DNA from: Pseudomonas sp. Q1-7
GTDB taxonomy: Bacteria; Pseudomonadota; Gammaproteobacteria; Pseudomonadales; Pseudomonadaceae
Direction: 5' to 3'
Length of the DNA: 64,000 bases
Assembly: GCF_028010285.1 (NCBI RefSeq)
Contig: NZ_CP116304.1
Coordinates: forward strand, 3,736,501 to 3,800,500
This document shows positions 44,287 to 52,819 of the stretch, piece by piece (within the stretch, counting starts at the first letter, position 1; every line of letters starts with the position of its first letter). Below the pieces are notes generated by a model that was not told the DNA's origin, searched no databases, and saw only the letters and a list, made by a program, of their open reading frames with translations. The position numbers were made by a program, and so were the translations under genes.

Positions 44287-45072
44287 ATGACTGAAAGCCC
44301 AGCCGAACACCAGCCGAGCGCCGAAGAAGACGCCCCGCCACAACCCCATCCCTGGGCCGAGCTGGCGCCCGAGCACTTCGAACTGCTGCGCCTCGCGCCC
44401 CTGCCCATCGATCGCCACACCGGCGCGCGGCCGCTGCGCTTCGTCGAATTGGGCCGCGTGGAACGACACAGCCCGGAACAGAGCCTGCTGCGCCTGAGCA
44501 TCGGGCTGCCCGGGCAGAAACTGCGCAAGGAACAGAACCTGCTGGAGGTCTGGGCCAACCATCTCAGCAAGGAAGTGCGCTTCGGCCCGGACGGTGGCCT
44601 GCAGTTGGAACCACAAAACCGCGGCCTGGGGCGTTTCCTGCTGGCGCAGGGCATCGCCTGGGCCAGACAACGCTGGGCGCACTACCGGGTCGAGGGCGGC
44701 GCGCTGCCGGCCAAGGACGCTCTGGATAGCGAGGCCCGCCTACGGCGCGACCACGTCCTCAAGGCGCAGGGGTTCGACGTCACCTACCTGGACAGCCTGC
44801 AATTGAAGGCCAGCTACGGCGCCGGTCGGGTCAGCGAGTTGCACGGCGACTGGCACCGCGAGAACGTGCAGCCGGTGGGCCTGCAGGAGGCCGCTGCGAT
44901 GTTGGAACAGGCCGACCAGAACCTGCAGCGGCAAACCGTGGAGATTCGCAAGCTGGAAGAGCGCATCGCGATCTACCAGCGCGAAGACGGCGGCCTGCGC
45001 TTTACCATCGCCTGCCTGGTGGCGTTCGCGGTGTTCCAGGCCGGCCTGCTGATCTGGATCACCACCCACTGA
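44287..45072 (+). CDS. Conserved protein with C-terminal membrane anchor
   Basis: I do not recognise a named family. The 261-residue protein has an acidic, proline-rich start, a mixed domain (about 25-200) with LRFVELGRVERHSPEQSLLRLSIGLPG and EPQNRGLGRFLLAQGIAWA, a predicted coiled coil (about 205-235, AAAMLEQADQNLQRQTVEIR) and a single C-terminal helix (FTIACLVAFAVFQAGLLIWI). It is likely tail-anchored in the inner membrane. It converges closely on prmB, with only six bases between stops. Confidence 0.7.
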   Translation: MTESPAEHQPSAEEDAPPQPHPWAELAPEHFELLRLAPLPIDRHTGARPLRFVELGRVERHSPEQSLLRLSIGLPGQKLRKEQNLLEVWANHLSKEVRFGPDGGLQLEPQNRGLGRFLLAQGIAWARQRWAHYRVEGGALPAKDALDSEARLRRDHVLKAQGFDVTYLDSLQLKASYGAGRVSELHGDWHRENVQPVGLQEAAAMLEQADQNLQRQTVEIRKLEERIAIYQREDGGLRFTIACLVAFAVFQAGLLIWITTH

Positions 45073-45078
45073 CCACGC

Positions 45079-45993
45079 CTAGGGGTTCAGCCGCGAGCGA
45101 AACAGCGCCTGATGCTCCCGGCACTGCCTGGCGCTGAGCAGGAACACGCCATGGCCACCGTGCTCGAAATCCAGCCAGAGGAAATCCACCTCCGGATAGA
45201 GCGCCTCGACGTGCACCTGGCTGTTACCCACTTCAACGATCAGCAAGCCCTTCTCGCTCAGGTGGTCAGCCGCCTCGGCCAGCATCCGCCGCACCAGGTC
45301 CAGGCCATCGGCGCCGCAGGCCAGGCCCATTTCGGGCTCATGGTGGTACTCGGCCGGCATGTCGGAGAAGTCTTCGGCGTCCACATAGGGCGGGTTGGAC
45401 AGGATCAGGTCGAAGCGCTGCCCCGGCAGGCCGTCGAAGCCGTCGCCCTGGACGGTGTAGACGCGATCGTCCAGGCCATGGCGCTCGATGTTCAGGTTGG
45501 CCACCTCGAGCGCATCGAAAGAGAGGTCGCCGAGCACCACCTCCGCCTCCGGAAACGCATGGGCGCAGGCAATACCGATGCAGCCCGAACCGGTGCAGAG
45601 GTCGAGGATTCGCGCCGGGTCCTGCGGCAGCCAGGGGGCGAAGTGCTGCTGGATCAGTTCGGCGATGGGTGAGCGCGGCACCAGCACCCGTTCATCGACC
45701 ACGAAGGGCATGCCGCAGAACCAGGCCTCGCCCAGCAGGTAGGCCACTGGCACGCGCTCCTCGATACGCCGGCGCAACAACTCGCGCAGCTGGGCGCATT
45801 CGTCCTCTTCCAGGCGGCAATCCAGGTAGCTGTCGGCAATTTCGTAGGGCAGGTGCAAGGCACCGAGCACCAGTTGGCGGGCCTCATCCCAGGCGTTGTC
45901 GGTGCCATGACCGAAGAACAGGTTTTCAGCATGGAAACGGCTGACGGCCCAGCGGATGTGGTCACGCAGGGTACGCAAGCGGGATTCGGACAC
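45079..45993 (-). CDS. prmB: 50S ribosomal protein L3 N5-glutamine methyltransferase PrmB
   Basis: PrmB methylates a glutamine of ribosomal protein L3. The 304-residue protein has an N-terminal helical recognition part, the SAM-binding [16 protein letters not shown] (near 138-153) and the glutamine-binding NPPY motif in [16 protein letters not shown] at 45993 is chosen because GAGGTAG precedes it and the conserved [19 protein letters not shown] follows; longer frames are low-complexity. Confidence 0.93.
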   Translation of the reverse strand: MSESRLRTLRDHIRWAVSRFHAENLFFGHGTDNAWDEARQLVLGALHLPYEIADSYLDCRLEEDECAQLRELLRRRIEERVPVAYLLGEAWFCGMPFVVDERVLVPRSPIAELIQQHFAPWLPQDPARILDLCTGSGCIGIACAHAFPEAEVVLGDLSFDALEVANLNIERHGLDDRVYTVQGDGFDGLPGQRFDLILSNPPYVDAEDFSDMPAEYHHEPEMGLACGADGLDLVRRMLAEAADHLSEKGLLIVEVGNSQVHVEALYPEVDFLWLDFEHGGHGVFLLSARQCREHQALFRSRLNP

Positions 45994-46207
45994 GGCGGCT
46001 ACCTCAGAAATCGGGGCGCAGATTCTACCACCCCCGCCGCCCCGGGGCAGCCCGACGGGCGGCGCCGAGGAGGCGCCCGCAAGCGCCGCCATGGCGCATT
46101 TGGCCGCCGGTTGCCGGGGTCGCGCCAGGCAACTGGACCTTGGTCCATGGTTCACTTATTCCGTCGCAGGGCGGACAATAGTGGCCATGTCGCACCTGGA
46201 GATTCGC

Positions 46208-46804
46208 ATGTCCGCCCCGAAATCCATGTTCCAACTCAGTGGCCGCGGCCATCCGCCGGCCAGCCTGAACAATGCCACCCTGGTGATCATCGATGCCCAG
46301 GAAGAATACCGCAGCGGCGTCCTCGCCCTGCCCGGCCTCGACGAGGCCCTCGGCGAGATCGCCAGCCTCCTCGCCGCCGCCCGCAGCATGGGCACTGCCA
46401 TCGTCCACGTGAAACACCTCGGCGTTCCCGGCGGCATCTTCGATCCCCGTGGCGAACGCGGCGAGCACCTGGCCGAAGTCGCTCCCCTGCCCGGCGAGAT
46501 CGTCGTCGAGAAACGCCTGCCCAATGCCTTCGCCGGCACCGACCTGCACGACCGCCTGCAGGCCATCGGTCATCTGGACCTGATCGTCTGCGGCTTCATG
46601 ACCCACTCCAGCATCAGCACCACCGTCCGCGCCGCGAAGGACTATGGTTATCGCTGCACGCTGGTGAGCGCCGCCTGCGCGACCCGCGACCTGCCGACCG
46701 TCGATGGCGGCGTCATCAGCGCGGAGGAGATGCACCGGGTCGAGGTGATCGCCCTCGCCGACAACTTCGCCAGCGTAGTGCCGCAGGCCAAGGCGCTTTT
46801 CTGA
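46208..46804 (+). CDS. Isochorismatase-like cysteine hydrolase
   Basis: The 198-residue protein has the isochorismatase/nicotinamidase fold: catalytic aspartate in LVIIDAQEEY (residue about 36), the lysine in VEKRLPNAF, and the loop CGFMTHSSISTTVRAA. The nucleophilic cysteine normally four residues after the conserved threonine-type position reads as serine here (MTHSS), although a cysteine lies just before (VCGF). Activity may therefore differ from amidases of the family. The substrate is unknown. ATG at 46208 follows GGAGATTCGC. It is divergent from prmB. Confidence 0.8.
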   Translation: MSAPKSMFQLSGRGHPPASLNNATLVIIDAQEEYRSGVLALPGLDEALGEIASLLAAARSMGTAIVHVKHLGVPGGIFDPRGERGEHLAEVAPLPGEIVVEKRLPNAFAGTDLHDRLQAIGHLDLIVCGFMTHSSISTTVRAAKDYGYRCTLVSAACATRDLPTVDGGVISAEEMHRVEVIALADNFASVVPQAKALF

Positions 46805-46907
46805 TCCAGAAAAGCGTCGTCACATCCCGCGACATCCGCGACGGGGCAGACCGGAACCACCACCAGCCGGCGCCGGTCATAACCCGATCAAGCAAGAGGA
46901 CGTCCGG

Positions 46908-47228
46908 ATGAAGTTATCCGATGGTTTCGATGCCCGCCGTCTGCGCCCGAGGGGCCCAGGCAGCTGGCGCTGGCGTTTCGCGGCCGCCCTGGCCGCGCTC
47001 TTTGCCGGTTTCGGCGTGCTGCTGGCGATGGCCGGCACCGCCACCCTCCTTGGTCGCCCCCCGGCCCTCGGTCCGCTCAACGACAGCACCGGAGCGGCCA
47101 TCGTGCTACTGCTTTTCGGCCTGCTCTTCCTGTGGATCGGCGTGCTCGCCTGGCGCCTTTGCCGGCGGCGCTCGCGGCGCCGCAACGCCCTCAGCATGTC
47201 GCCCCACCTGATGAAGAAACGCGACTGA
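46908..47228 (+). CDS. Small two-helix membrane protein
   Basis: The 106-residue protein is basic at both ends and has two hydrophobic helices (about 25-47 and 62-84), joined by a short loop with GRPPALGPLND. No family is recognised. The ATG has AGAGGA seven bases upstream. It lies between the isochorismatase-like gene and the Smr gene, 50 bases before the latter, so cotranscription is possible. Confidence 0.65.
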   Translation: MKLSDGFDARRLRPRGPGSWRWRFAAALAALFAGFGVLLAMAGTATLLGRPPALGPLNDSTGAAIVLLLFGLLFLWIGVLAWRLCRRRSRRRNALSMSPHLMKKRD

Positions 47229-47278
47229 GCCGCGAATCGGACATTTGGGTACACTAGCCGCCCTTCGCGGAGGCCTGT

Positions 47279-47851
47279 ATGCAAGACGACACCCAGCACA
47301 TTGACGAAAGCACCCTGTTCGCCGAACAGATGCGCGGCGTGAAGCGCATCCAGAACGATCGCGCGGACACCGGTAAGCCGAAGACCGACGTCAAACAGCT
47401 CGCCAATCGCCGGCAGAACGCCACGGCGGCCCAGGCCGGCGTCAAGGTGGACGGTCTCTCCGACCAGTTCGTCATCGATGTGGGCGCCGAAGACGAACTG
47501 TACTGGGCTCGCGACGGCGTACAGGAAAGCCAGATGCGCAAGCTCAAGCAGGGGCAGATCGGCTTCGAAGGCAGCCTCGACCTGCACGGCATGACCGTGG
47601 AAAAGGCCCGTGAAACCCTCTGGGACTTCATCGCCGAAGCCACCCGCTTCGAAGTGCGCTGCGTGCGTGTCACCCATGGCAAGGCGGCACGCCTGGACGG
47701 CAAGCGCCCGCTGATCAAGAGCCACGTCAACACCTGGCTGCGCCAGCATCCGCAGGTCCTGGGCTTTACCTCCTGCCAACCCAGACACGGCGGAACCGGC
47801 GCGGTATACGTGATGCTGCGCCGAACCATGCTCGAAGGCCGCGACGAGTGA
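47279..47851 (+). CDS. Smr domain protein
   Basis: The 190-residue protein ends in an Smr (small MutS-related) domain, about residues 98-185, with the conserved LDLHGMTVEKA, VTHGKAAR and RHGGTGAVYVML blocks. Smr domains are RNA or DNA nucleases; E. coli SmrB cleaves mRNA at collided ribosomes, and this protein resembles that YfcN/SmrB-type layout with a helical N-terminal extension. GGAGG lies near the ATG. The assignment to a specific Smr subgroup is by eye. Confidence 0.85.
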   Translation: MQDDTQHIDESTLFAEQMRGVKRIQNDRADTGKPKTDVKQLANRRQNATAAQAGVKVDGLSDQFVIDVGAEDELYWARDGVQESQMRKLKQGQIGFEGSLDLHGMTVEKARETLWDFIAEATRFEVRCVRVTHGKAARLDGKRPLIKSHVNTWLRQHPQVLGFTSCQPRHGGTGAVYVMLRRTMLEGRDE

Positions 47852-47883
47852 CAGCGCGGGGCGGCGTGGCGGTCTGTTCGCAG

Positions 47884-48432
47884 TCAGGCCGGGAACCGCG
47901 GCGCATTCGCCTCCAGCTCCACCCGCAGCCCCTTGGCCAGGAAGGACACGGCGTGGTACAGCCCCGCCAGCATCACACACTCCACCAACTGTTCCTCGCT
48001 GAAATGCCCACGCAGGCGCTGCCACAGGTCGTCGTCGATGTCCGCTCGCTCATGCAGGGCATCGGCGAGAGCCAGCAGCGCCAGCTCCGAGTCCTCCCAT
48101 AGCGCCGCGTCCACCGCCAAACGGCAGGTATCGGCCAGTTGCGCCGGGCTGAAACCCGCGCGGGCATTGAAGGCCGCCACATGCACACCCCATTCGTACT
48201 CAGCCCCGCAGCGGGCCGTGCTGCGCAGGATCAGTAGCTCCCGTTCGCGCAGACGGATGCTGCCGCGATCCAGCAGGCCGCCGGCCATCATCCGCTGCAA
48301 TACACGGGAATTGCGGCCGACGCAGCGAAACAGCTTGAGCGGCGGCACGCCGGGCGGCATGACGCAGTCGAAAGCCGCCTGGATTTCCGCTTCGTAGGGG
48401 GCGTCCAGAGGCTGGATGCGGGTCTGGCTCAT
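47884..48432 (-). CDS. Carboxymuconolactone decarboxylase (AhpD-like) family protein
   Basis: The 182-residue all-helical protein has the family core ELLILRSTARCGAEYEWGVHVAAFN, in which the cysteine, glutamate and histidine (C-x3-E-x3-H) resemble the proton relay of AhpD-like proteins, though with only one cysteine. It may be a decarboxylase or a peroxidase-like detoxifier. It is divergent from an HxlR regulator gene, and repeated TACGCTA motifs lie between, so it is probably the regulated target. Confidence 0.82.
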   Translation of the reverse strand: MSQTRIQPLDAPYEAEIQAAFDCVMPPGVPPLKLFRCVGRNSRVLQRMMAGGLLDRGSIRLRERELLILRSTARCGAEYEWGVHVAAFNARAGFSPAQLADTCRLAVDAALWEDSELALLALADALHERADIDDDLWQRLRGHFSEEQLVECVMLAGLYHAVSFLAKGLRVELEANAPRFPA

Positions 48433-48454
48433 GGTGAGACTCCTGTCGGGCTGA

Positions 48455-48495
48455 TACGCTATCGAAAACGTAGCACCCGAAGTCGTCGTACGCTA
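48455..48495. promoter_or_regulatory. Repeated TACGCTA motifs between divergent genes
   Basis: TACGCTA occurs at 48455-48461 and 48489-48495, with a reversed GTAGC at 48470-48474. They lie between the HxlR gene and its divergent neighbour, where its operator is expected. Confidence 0.45.
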
Positions 48496-48521
48496 CTAAA
48501 TTCGAAGCAATGGAGACGATC

Positions 48522-48860
48522 ATGACCACTCCACTCCCCGGCCAACCCGTCCGCGGCTCCAGCAGCGGACGCCCGATCATGGCGCTGCTCGACCTTCTCG
48601 GCCGACGCTGGAGCCTACGGGTGCTCTGGGAACTGAACCAGGGACCGACGACCTTCCGTGAGCTGCAGGCACGCTGCGAGGGGCTTTCCCCTTCGGTGCT
48701 CAACACCCGCCTGGGCGAACTGCGCCAGGCGCTGCTGGTGGAAAACGGCGACGCCGGCTACCGCCTGACGGACGACGGCGCGGAGTTGGTGCGACGCTGC
48801 CTGCCGCTGGCGGAGTGGGCGGCGAATTGGGCCGATCGCCTGCCCACACCCGAAAAATGA
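48522..48860 (+). CDS. HxlR-family transcription regulator
   Basis: The 112-residue regulator is a winged-helix HxlR protein: LLDLLGRRWSLRVLWELNQGP leads into the helix-turn-helix TFRELQARCEGLSPSVLNTRL, followed by a wing with YRLTDDGAELVR. HxlR proteins often sense redox or aldehyde signals through a cysteine; C47 in RCEG is present. ATG at 48522 is chosen, with GGAG six bases upstream; an earlier ATG at 48510 adds four residues. It likely controls the divergent AhpD-like gene. Confidence 0.85.
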   Translation: MTTPLPGQPVRGSSSGRPIMALLDLLGRRWSLRVLWELNQGPTTFRELQARCEGLSPSVLNTRLGELRQALLVENGDAGYRLTDDGAELVRRCLPLAEWAANWADRLPTPEK

Positions 48861-48943
48861 ATCGTACTGGCGCATGGCGCCCTTGCCAGCCGCCCCTTCG
48901 CGCCCTACCCTGCGCCTTTGCGTAAATCCTCACAGGAATTTCC

Positions 48944-49492
48944 ATGTCCCTGGAACAGCATTACACCGCGATCCTCGGCCAGCTCGGCGAGGACGTCTCC
49001 CGCGAAGGCCTGCTCGACACCCCGAAGCGCGCTGCCAAGGCGATGCAGTACCTCTGCCGCGGCTACCAGCAGACGCTGGAAGAAGTCACCAATGGCGCCC
49101 TGTTCAGCTCCGACAACAGCGAAATGGTGCTGGTGAAGAACATCGAGCTGTATTCCCTCTGCGAACACCACCTGCTGCCGTTCATCGGCAAGGCTCACGT
49201 GGCCTACATCCCCAACGGCAAGGTGCTGGGCCTGTCCAAGGTGGCACGCATCGTCGACATGTTCGCCCGCCGCCTGCAGATCCAGGAAAACCTCAGCCGC
49301 GAGATCGCCGAAGCCGTGCAACAGGTCACCGGCGCCCTGGGCGTGGCCGTGGTCATCGAGGCCCAGCACATGTGCATGATGATGCGCGGCGTGGAGAAGC
49401 AGAACTCCTCCATGGTCACTTCGGTGATGCTCGGCGAGTTCCGCGAGAACGCCGCCACCCGCAGCGAATTCCTCAGCCTGATCAATAACTGA
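48944..49492 (+). CDS. folE: GTP cyclohydrolase I
   Basis: FolE converts GTP to dihydroneopterin triphosphate, the first step to folate (and pterins). The 182-residue protein has the zinc ligands in LCEHHLLPF (C and H) and the second cysteine in [20 protein letters not shown] and [14 protein letters not shown] are further family blocks. Its ATG follows CAGGAATTTCC. It ends at a strong terminator. The paralogue class cannot be decided without comparison, but the zinc site argues for type IA. Confidence 0.95.
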   Translation: MSLEQHYTAILGQLGEDVSREGLLDTPKRAAKAMQYLCRGYQQTLEEVTNGALFSSDNSEMVLVKNIELYSLCEHHLLPFIGKAHVAYIPNGKVLGLSKVARIVDMFARRLQIQENLSREIAEAVQQVTGALGVAVVIEAQHMCMMMRGVEKQNSSMVTSVMLGEFRENAATRSEFLSLINN

Positions 49493-49512
49493 TCCCCGCT
49501 GGGCACCGAAAG

Positions 49513-49537
49513 AAGCCGGCAATTGCCGGCTTTTTTC
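49513..49537 (+). terminator. folE terminator
   Basis: AAGCCGGCAA and TTGCCGGCTT arms are followed by more T. Confidence 0.9.
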
Positions 49538-49583
49538 ATGGCCGCCGGAACATCCGAGGGCAGCCGGACACAGCCCGATCCGG

Positions 49584-50904
49584 ATAAAAAAGGTTCATCG
49601 CGCTTTCCCGGGGAAGGCGGCCTTGATTTTCAGGAAGAAGTAGTGGGAGTCCCGGAAGCCGTAGGCCATCCGTTTGATCACCTTGATGCGGTTGTTCACG
49701 CCTTCCAGGACGCTGGTGTGCAGGGGGAAGCGGGCGCTGGCGAGGATGCCCCGGGCGTATTTGCGCAGATTCCGGGCAAAGCGTTGGAGCGGCGCCAGAC
49801 CGCTGTCCCGAGCATGCCGTAGCCAACTTCGCCAGCGCCGCCAGCCCTCTCGCACAGTGGGGGCGTACCAGACTTCCTTCAGGGCATCCTTGAGCACGTA
49901 GACCGTGGCCAGCGGCTGGTTGGCGTCGAGTAGCTCCTGCAACTGCACGGCTTGCCCGTCCTTCAGACTCTCGCGGTTGCGCAGCAACAGCCAGCGGCTC
50001 TGCTTGACCACCTTGCGCGCCGGTTTGTCCTGGCGCAGCAGGTTGGCCTGGTCGACCCGGATGCGGTCGATCACCTCGCGGCCGTAGCGCGCCACCACAT
50101 GGAAGAGGTCGTACACCACTTCGGCCTGCGGGCAATGCCGCTGCACCTCCAGGTCGAACGCGGTGTTCATGTCCATCGCCACCGCCTCGATCTGTTGGCA
50201 GCGCTCGCCGAGCAGCTCGAAGAACGGACGAATCGCCTCACGGCTGTTGCCATGCCCCACCCACAGCACCCGTGTCCGCTCGGCATCCATGATCACCGTG
50301 GCGTAGCGATGGCCCTTGTGCAGGGCGAACTCGTCCATCACCAACCGGCGCACCTCGCCCGGATCGAACGCGCCGACGGCGGCTTCCAGGCGACGTTTAT
50401 CGAGCTGCTTGAGCGTGTGCCAGTGCAAGCCGGTGAGGCGGCTGACGTGGCTGATCGGCAGCAGTTGCAGCAAAGCCTCGAGCCAGGCCTGCAAGCGCCG
50501 CGTCAGGCGTGACGCCGGCTCCAGCCAGGCGATCCGCTCGGTCACCCGCCCACAGCGCAGGCAGTCAACGCGGCGCACCGGCACCTGGAGCAGAACGCGC
50601 TGGTCGAGCAAGTCGCGATCGCGTACCCGACGCAGTCGGCACTCATGGATCAGCGGACAAGCTTGGCCGCAGCGCCCACATTCGGGGATGGCGTCGGCTC
50701 GAGGCTTGAGTTCGATCAGCAGGGTGTTGTCGGCAGAGGGGCGACAGGCGACGACTTCGTAGCCTGGCCAGAACTGGGCAAGATCAATAGGATGCACGGC
50801 GGCAGCAGGGAGTGGGGGTTGGTTCGTTTGGCGACTGCCAATTTACCCACTTCCCTGACTGTCAACGCGCTCTTCCCCCAGACTCCGCGAAGAACCATAA
50901 AAAA
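49584..50904. mobile_element. Intact ISL3-family insertion sequence with 8-bp target duplication
   Basis: The element spans 49592-50896 (1305 bp). Its ends are inverted: GGTTCATCGCG at the left and GGTTCTTCGCG (reverse complement) at the right, each followed a little later by GGGGAAG. ATAAAAAA stands on both sides (49584-49591 and 50897-50904), the 8-base direct repeat made on insertion by ISL3 elements. The target is the T-tract of the gst terminator, and duplication has kept that tract next to the gst hairpin. Confidence 0.93.
49595..50797 (-). CDS. tnpA: ISL3-family transposase
   Basis: The 400-residue transposase has an N-terminal zinc-finger pair (CGRCGQAC at about 40-47 and CLRCGRV at about 79-85), a helix-turn-helix (LPISHVSRLTGLHWHTLKQLD), and the DDE nuclease core with the first aspartate in VMDEFALHKGHRYATVI and the second in VAMDMNTAFD. 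The catalytic glutamate is in VLEGVNNRIKVIKRMAYGF. The frame is complete, so the copy is probably active. The start is GTG at 50797; the TGA stop lies within the left terminal repeat. Confidence 0.93.
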   Translation of the reverse strand: MHPIDLAQFWPGYEVVACRPSADNTLLIELKPRADAIPECGRCGQACPLIHECRLRRVRDRDLLDQRVLLQVPVRRVDCLRCGRVTERIAWLEPASRLTRRLQAWLEALLQLLPISHVSRLTGLHWHTLKQLDKRRLEAAVGAFDPGEVRRLVMDEFALHKGHRYATVIMDAERTRVLWVGHGNSREAIRPFFELLGERCQQIEAVAMDMNTAFDLEVQRHCPQAEVVYDLFHVVARYGREVIDRIRVDQANLLRQDKPARKVVKQSRWLLLRNRESLKDGQAVQLQELLDANQPLATVYVLKDALKEVWYAPTVREGWRRWRSWLRHARDSGLAPLQRFARNLRKYARGILASARFPLHTSVLEGVNNRIKVIKRMAYGFRDSHYFFLKIKAAFPGKAR

Positions 50905-50923
50905 GCCGGCTTGCGCCGGCTCC
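50897..50923 (-). terminator. gst terminator (T-tract is the IS target)
   Basis: GCCGGC-TTGC-GCCGGC is followed on the minus strand by TTTTTTAT, which is one copy of the IS target duplication. Confidence 0.82.
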
Positions 50924-50940
50924 TTCACCCTTAGGCACGC

Positions 50941-51543
50941 TCACCCCAGCATGGTCACATGCCGCGGATGGCTGGCCACGCGGTCCAGCCAGGCGAGGAT
51001 CGCCGGGTAGCCGGACAGGTCGAAGCCGCCTTCATGGGCCACGTGGGTGTAGGCGTAGAGGGCGATATCGGCGATGGAAAACTGCTCACCCACCAGATAC
51101 GGCGTGCGCTGCAGCTGCTTCTCCATCACTTTCAGCGCCTTGTGCCCGCGCGCCTGACAGACCTTGTACTCCTCCAGACGGTCGTCCGGCATGCCTTGGT
51201 AGAGCTGGATGAAGCGCGCCACCGCCACATAAGGCTCATGACTGTACTGCTCGAAGAACTGCCACTGCAGCACCTGGGTGCGCAGGCGCGGCTCGGAAGG
51301 CAGCAGGTCGCTGCCTTCGGCGAGGAAGTTGAGGATGGCATTGGATTCCCAGAGGGTGGTGCCGTCTTCCAGTTCCAGCACGGGAATCTTGCCGTTGGGA
51401 TTCATCTCCAGGAACTCGGGGTCCTGGGTCTCGCCCTTGAGGATGTCCACCGGTACCCATTGGTACGGCAGGCCGAGCAGATTGAGGATCAGCTTGACCT
51501 TGTAGCAGTTGCCGGACTTGTAATCGCCGTAAACCTTGTACAT
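50941..51543 (-). CDS. Glutathione S-transferase
   Basis: The 200-residue protein has an N-terminal thioredoxin-like domain (1-80: MYKVYGDYKSGNCYKVKLIL, then NPNGKIPVLELEDG, then LWESNAILNFLAE) and a helical C-terminal domain with the capping-box SIADIALYAY. It conjugates or reduces substrates with glutathione; the catalytic residue is probably the serine or tyrosine near SGNCYK. The substrate is unknown. It follows the aminotransferase gene by 18 bases in the same direction and may be cotranscribed with it. Confidence 0.9.
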   Translation of the reverse strand: MYKVYGDYKSGNCYKVKLILNLLGLPYQWVPVDILKGETQDPEFLEMNPNGKIPVLELEDGTTLWESNAILNFLAEGSDLLPSEPRLRTQVLQWQFFEQYSHEPYVAVARFIQLYQGMPDDRLEEYKVCQARGHKALKVMEKQLQRTPYLVGEQFSIADIALYAYTHVAHEGGFDLSGYPAILAWLDRVASHPRHVTMLG

Positions 51544-51561
51544 CGCTCTTCTCCTCTGTAA

Positions 51562-52728
51562 TCAGGCGGCCTCGGCCGCCTGCGCCTGGCGGACGACGCC
51601 GGCCAGCCGCTTCAGACCTTCACCGAGACGTTCCGGGGCCACATGGCTGAAGTTCAGGCGCAAGTGGCCGGGATGCTGGTCCGGGTCGATGAAGAAAGGT
51701 TCGCCCGGCATGAAGGCGACGTTCTGTTCCAGCGCCGGCTTCAGCAGGGTGCGGGTGTCCAGTTTGTGCTTCAGGGTCAGCCAGAAGAACAGCCCGCCCT
51801 GGGGGATTTCCCAAGTGGCCAGCTCGCCGAAGTGTTCCTCCAGTTCCGCCTGCATGGCGTCGCGGCGTACTCGGTAGAAGTCGCGCAGTTCGGCCAGGTG
51901 CTGGCGGTACTGCTCGGTACCGAACCATTGCAGCGCCTGCCACTGGCCGATGCGGTTGGTGTGCAGGTCGGCCGACTGCTTCAGGCGCAGCAGGTGCGGG
52001 TAGAGGTCCGGGGTGGCGATCAGGAAGCCCACGCGCAGGCCCGGCAGCAGGGTCTTGGACACCGTGCCGGTATAGATCCAGCTGGTCTTTTTCAGACGGC
52101 TGACGATGGGCGTGGCGCTGCCTTCGTCGAACACCAGTTCGCGGTAGGGTTCGTCTTCGATCAGGGTCACGCCGAACTCGTCCAGCAGGGCCGCGACCGC
52201 GTCGCGCTTGGCCTCGCTATAGCGGGTGCCGGACGGATTCTGGAAAGTCGGGATGAAATACGCGAAGGCCGGCTTGTGCTGCTCCAGGCGCTGGCGCAAG
52301 GCGGCGATCTCCGGACCGTCGGCTTCCTGGGGGACGGCGATGCAGTTGGCACCGAACAGCTGGAAGGCCTGCAGGGCCGCCAGGTAGGTAGGCGCTTCCA
52401 GCAGCACTTCGGTGCCCGGGTCGATGAACAGCTTGGAGGCCAGGTCCAGGGTCTGCTGGGAGCCGCTGACGATCAGCACCTGGCTCGCCTCGCAGGGAAC
52501 GCCCAGGGCACGCGCTTCGGCGGCGATGGCCTCACGCAGGGCCGGCTCGCCCTCGCTCATGCCGTACTGGCCCATGCTGGCCGGCATCGCCTCCCAATCC
52601 ACCTTCGGCAGCATCGGCTCGGCCGGCAGGCCACCGGCGAAGGACATCACTTCCGGACGCTGGGCGGCGGCAAGGATTTCGCGGATGAGGGAGCTTTTCA
52701 GGCGGGCGATGCGTTCGGAGAAGGCCAT
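51562..52728 (-). CDS. PLP-dependent class I aminotransferase (2-aminoadipate type)
   Basis: The 388-residue enzyme resembles LysN/2-aminoadipate aminotransferases, the group related to MocR C-terminal domains. Landmarks are VMSFAGGLPAEPMLP, VSGSQQTLDLASKLF, PTFQNPSGTRYS, EDEPYRELVF and the PLP lysine in GTVSKTLLPGLRVGF. It probably transaminates a bulky or aromatic amino acid. It is divergent from a MarR gene, and one of two identical GTCAA-N5-TTGAC sites lies next to its start, so it is the likely target of that regulator. Confidence 0.88.
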   Translation of the reverse strand: MAFSERIARLKSSLIREILAAAQRPEVMSFAGGLPAEPMLPKVDWEAMPASMGQYGMSEGEPALREAIAAEARALGVPCEASQVLIVSGSQQTLDLASKLFIDPGTEVLLEAPTYLAALQAFQLFGANCIAVPQEADGPEIAALRQRLEQHKPAFAYFIPTFQNPSGTRYSEAKRDAVAALLDEFGVTLIEDEPYRELVFDEGSATPIVSRLKKTSWIYTGTVSKTLLPGLRVGFLIATPDLYPHLLRLKQSADLHTNRIGQWQALQWFGTEQYRQHLAELRDFYRVRRDAMQAELEEHFGELATWEIPQGGLFFWLTLKHKLDTRTLLKPALEQNVAFMPGEPFFIDPDQHPGHLRLNFSHVAPERLGEGLKRLAGVVRQAQAAEAA

Positions 52729-52762
52729 GGAGTGTCACCGGGTGCGGAAGCGAGGAAATTGA

Positions 52763-52819
52763 GTCAAACTGCTTGACCGAAACTACGATGACCGTGGCAG
52801 AAACGTCAATATGCTTGAC
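52763..52819. promoter_or_regulatory. Two MarR-type operators GTCAA-N5-TTGAC
   Basis: GTCAAACTGCTTGAC at 52763-52777 and GTCAATATGCTTGAC at 52805-52819 share both arms and are 42 bases apart centre to centre (four turns). The second contains the MarR start codon, so the regulator probably represses its own gene as well as the divergent aminotransferase. Confidence 0.75.
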
